A DNA stretch of 17,710 nt from Candidatus Cloacimonadota bacterium. GTDB taxonomy: Bacteria; Hydrothermota; E44-bin80. Under the pieces are notes generated by a model. That model saw only the letters and a program-made list of their open reading frames with translations. It had not been told where the DNA came from and ran no database searches. Shown here one piece after another: positions 15,697 to 17,710 of the stretch. Each line of letters starts with the position of its first letter. The first letter of the stretch is position 1. The stretch covers positions 1 through 17,710 of the forward strand of contig SOKM01000146.1 of NCBI GenBank assembly GCA_004375785.1, read 5' to 3'. A program made the position numbers and the translations under genes.

Positions 15697-16462
15697 AACG
15701 GTTGAGATTTTAAGGATTAAAAGTGGTGTGGAGGAGAAGGTCAGGGATACTGTTACCATAGAGGAACCATTAACGATATTTCTGAACGGTGAGGAAGTTG
15801 TTACTTTACTTTATACGCCTTCTTATCCAGAACAGCTTGCAATTGGATTTCTTGTTTCTGAAGGTGTCATAAAAAAGAAAACGCATATTGAATCCATACG
15901 GTTTTACGATAACAAAAGTGTAATTAATATCAATATAAAGGCTAATGGCAATGCTTCGAAGAAACTAACCTCAAAAAGGCTTATTACATCGGGCTGCTGT
16001 GGAGGAACGAGTTTTTATAGAGCAGATGATGTAAAGCATTTCAAGAAGATAACTTCTAAAAAGAAGTTTGTGAAGGAAAATATTGTTGTTTTGATGAAAG
16101 AGATGTCAAGAAGGTCTTTTAACTTCAGAAAAACCGGGGGCGTTCATTCTTCTGCTCTTGCACGAGAAGGTAGGATTGCCCTTTTTAGAGAGGATATAGG
16201 TAGACACAATGCGATTGATAAAATACTTGGAGAGTGTTTTCTTTCCAATATTCCCCTCGATGATACAATTCTCCTTACAAGTGGAAGGATAACATCTGAA
16301 ATAACAAGAAAGGTGGGGAGGGCTGGAATACCGGTTGTTGTCTCAAGGTCAGCTCCCACCAGTCTTTCGATAAAGATGGCTCGAGAGCAGGGGGTAACCC
16401 TGATAGGTTTTGTTCGAGCAAGAAGGATGAATATCTATACTGAGGGATGGAGAATAACATAG
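15680..16462 (+). CDS. fdhD: Formate dehydrogenase sulfurtransferase FdhD
   Basis: FdhD passes sulfur from a cysteine desulfurase to the Mo/W-bis-MGD cofactor, which formate dehydrogenase needs for activity. Start ATG 15680 gives 260 residues and overlaps mobA by 17 nt; a TTG at 15671 is only 1 nt from the GGAG and less likely. Family features are the N-terminal EEPLTIFLNGEEV, EQLAIGFLVSEGVI (51-64), the cysteine loop ITSGCCGG (102-109), GGVHSSALA (153-161), EDIGRHNAIDKILGE (171-185) and SGRITSEI. The cysteine loop has adjacent cysteines C106-C107, instead of the CxxC of E. coli FdhD. By alignment C106 matches E. coli C121 and the C124 position is glycine. Confidence 0.94.
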   Translation: MLQKTETVEILRIKSGVEEKVRDTVTIEEPLTIFLNGEEVVTLLYTPSYPEQLAIGFLVSEGVIKKKTHIESIRFYDNKSVININIKANGNASKKLTSKRLITSGCCGGTSFYRADDVKHFKKITSKKKFVKENIVVLMKEMSRRSFNFRKTGGVHSSALAREGRIALFREDIGRHNAIDKILGECFLSNIPLDDTILLTSGRITSEITRKVGRAGIPVVVSRSAPTSLSIKMAREQGVTLIGFVRARRMNIYTEGWRIT

Positions 16463-16468
16463 AAAGAT

Positions 16469-17335
16469 ATGTCAATTAAGACCATTGGGCAGATAAAAAA
16501 AGGAATAAAGAGTATAGAGAAGACCCGACAGTTTGAAAAGGAATCTCTCGTACATATTGAGAAGTTTTTTAGATTCTCCCTAAATGTGAAAAGGTCGGCA
16601 AAGAAAAGAATTGAAACTGCACCTGCGTTCAGTGGGGATTGTAAAGAAAAGATTGAGAAGGGAGAACATCTCGCTGATTTTTCCAAAATAAAAATTAATG
16701 ATAATTTTCTTCTTGACAAATTCCATAAAATATGCGAAATTCGGGCAGAGATTAATGCTAAAGAGATGGAAGAGATTCAGAAGATGAAAAAGGCGATTGA
16801 TAACGAGAAGATTGATTTTTCGAAAATTCAGCAGAACCTTGCTCGAGGGAAAATAAGATATTTTGATACCCTATCTAAAAAGATAGGAGTTGGAAAGGAA
16901 CTTTTACATTCCATTGCTCTGGCTGTCTACAAACCAATCTTTGAACTCACTGTGGAAGAGAAGAAGGATTTGATTGAAGATTATGTTTGGGAAAAGGGCT
17001 CCTGCCCTATGTGTGGAACGAATCCAGGAATGGCAAAGTTAGAAAAAGAGGTCGGAAGAAGGTTGCTTTGGTGTCCGCTCTGCTCCTCAGAGTGGGTTTA
17101 TAGAAGGATGAAGTGTCCATTCTGTGAAAACGACGAGCAGAAGTCACTGAGATTTTTTTATGTTGATGATGATAGTTTTTACAGGGTTGATGTTTGTGAG
17201 ACCTGTAAGGGATATGTAAAAACAATCGATGAAAGAAAAAGAGGTAAGGAGGAAAAGACAATTTTTGAGATTGAGGACATAAAAACTTTTTATTTAGATG
17301 ACATTGCTCTAAAAGAAGGTTATAAAAAAATATAA
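16469..17335 (+). CDS. fdhE: Formate dehydrogenase accessory protein FdhE
   Basis: FdhE is a cytoplasmic maturation factor that binds exported formate dehydrogenases before Tat transport. The 288-residue product has an N-terminal helical half (about 1-175) and a C-terminal rubredoxin-like half with four CxxC pairs: C179/C182 (CPMCGTNPGMA), C202/C205 (CPLCSSEW), C216/C219 (CPFCEN) and C243/C246 (CETCKGY). These match the FdhE metal-binding signature. The ATG at 16469 lies 7 nt after fdhD and has only a weak AGAAAG upstream, so expression may rely on coupling to fdhD. Its presence with a Tat-signal formate dehydrogenase directly downstream is coherent. Confidence 0.93.
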   Translation: MSIKTIGQIKKGIKSIEKTRQFEKESLVHIEKFFRFSLNVKRSAKKRIETAPAFSGDCKEKIEKGEHLADFSKIKINDNFLLDKFHKICEIRAEINAKEMEEIQKMKKAIDNEKIDFSKIQQNLARGKIRYFDTLSKKIGVGKELLHSIALAVYKPIFELTVEEKKDLIEDYVWEKGSCPMCGTNPGMAKLEKEVGRRLLWCPLCSSEWVYRRMKCPFCENDEQKSLRFFYVDDDSFYRVDVCETCKGYVKTIDERKRGKEEKTIFEIEDIKTFYLDDIALKEGYKKI

Positions 17336-17347
17336 AATATATAATGG

Positions 17348-17357
17348 AAGGAGGTGA
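17348..17357 (+). promoter_or_regulatory. Isolated full Shine-Dalgarno sequence with no normal ORF
   Basis: AAGGAGGTGA is a perfect match to the 16S rRNA 3' end, 60 nt before the fdh start. No start codon follows at usable distance: the next ATG (17375) is 20 nt from the GGAGG and is immediately followed by TAA. A second SD, AAGGAGGTG (17394-17402), serves the true gene. The site also lies inside a 13-codon ORF starting at 17344. Confidence 0.4.
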
Positions 17358-17407
17358 CTATAGTCCATTTCTTAATGTAAAATAAAAAGATGAAAGGAGG
17401 TGTAGTA

Positions 17408-17710
17408 ATGGAGTTATCTCGAAGGACATTTCTCAAACTCTCCGGTGCAACGACTGCAGGTGCAATCTTAGGTGGACTGGGCATTAATCTTCTAAGACCA
17501 AAAGGTGCTTATGCTCAACCATTGAAAATCAAATATGCAAAGGAGACGACGACCATATGTCCATACTGCGCTGTTGGATGTGGGATAATTGTCTCAGCAA
17601 AGGATGGTAGGGTCATTAATATAGAAGGAGACCCTGACCACCCGATAAATCAGGGTTCGCTATGCAGTAAAGGTGCTGCACTTTCCCAGATCGCCTATAA
17701 TCCGAGAAGA
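17408..17710 (+). CDS. Formate dehydrogenase catalytic (alpha) subunit, N-terminal part
   Basis: The window holds the first 101 codons, and the gene runs off the end. A Tat signal peptide is visible: SRRTFLKLSG (residues 4-13), a hydrophobic stretch, then AYA at 34-36, a plausible cleavage site. The mature N-terminus carries the [4Fe-4S] motif of the molybdopterin oxidoreductase family, C51-x2-C54-x3-C58 and C86 in GSLCSKG, followed by YNPRR. The likely role is formate oxidation on the outer face of the membrane. AAGGAGGTG (17394-17402) is well placed for ATG 17408. The formate call rests on adjacent fdhD, fdhE and mobA, since the active-site Sec/Cys lies beyond the window. Another periplasmic molybdoenzyme is possible but less likely. 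Confidence 0.87.
   Translation, partial: MELSRRTFLKLSGATTAGAILGGLGINLLRPKGAYAQPLKIKYAKETTTICPYCAVGCGIIVSAKDGRVINIEGDPDHPINQGSLCSKGAALSQIAYNPRR

Noticed and set aside
17408..17710. Selenocysteine (UGA) codon in the formate dehydrogenase
   Set aside because: No in-frame UGA in the visible 101 codons; the usual active-site position lies beyond the window, so it can be neither claimed nor excluded.

Overview
The window is AT-rich bacterial DNA with every recognised gene on the plus strand. The first 15 kb is the classic translation/transcription core: the tuf 3' end, rpmG, tRNA-Trp, secE, nusG, rplK, rplA, rplJ, rplL, rpoB, rpoC, rpsL, rpsG and fusA. The last 2.6 kb is a formate dehydrogenase maturation set: mobA, fdhD, fdhE and the 5' end of a Tat-exported molybdopterin formate dehydrogenase.

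Organism: AGA/AGG arginine and ATA isoleucine codons are frequent, TTG starts are used (rpoB, rpoC, mobA), and the formate dehydrogenase genes point to an anaerobic or respiratory lifestyle. The RNA polymerase beta and beta' subunits (1249 and 1367 aa) are separate genes. Degenerate repeats in the gene spacers resemble those I recall from uncultivated lineages such as Omnitrophota, WOR-3-like or Planctomycetes-like groups. I cannot fix the phylum from this window, so treat lineage as open.

Layout: 1-556 holds the tuf tail, rpmG, a CAGAT-repeat element and tRNA-Trp. 557-3645 is a tight secE-nusG-L11-L1-L10-L12 run with short gaps. 3646-11596 is rpoB-rpoC. 11597-14968 is the str operon (rpsL-rpsG-fusA), whose three spacers (137, 124 and 177 nt) are each filled with repeat or hairpin sequence. 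In many bacteria tuf and the S10 operon follow fusA. Here they are absent, and a near-consensus sigma70-type promoter (15035-15063) starts the mobA-fdhD-fdhE-fdh unit.

How the genes work together: the first block makes the elongation machinery (EF-Tu, EF-G, L12 stalk, decoding-centre proteins), RNA polymerase, its elongation factor NusG and the SecE translocon subunit. The second block makes one enzyme. MobA adds GMP to molybdopterin, FdhD sulfurates the cofactor, FdhE is a late maturation factor for exported formate dehydrogenase, and the enzyme itself starts at 17408.

I found no undescribed defence, mobile or biosynthetic system. The least explained signals are short-period repeat elements (periods of about 7, 8 and 10 nt) placed next to stop codons, one of which supplies the rpoC stop codon. 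Other points worth checking are a lysine/glutamate tripeptide-repeat tail on ribosomal protein L10, a fusA start without a visible Shine-Dalgarno sequence, and a 7-bp hairpin abutting the rpoB ribosome binding site.
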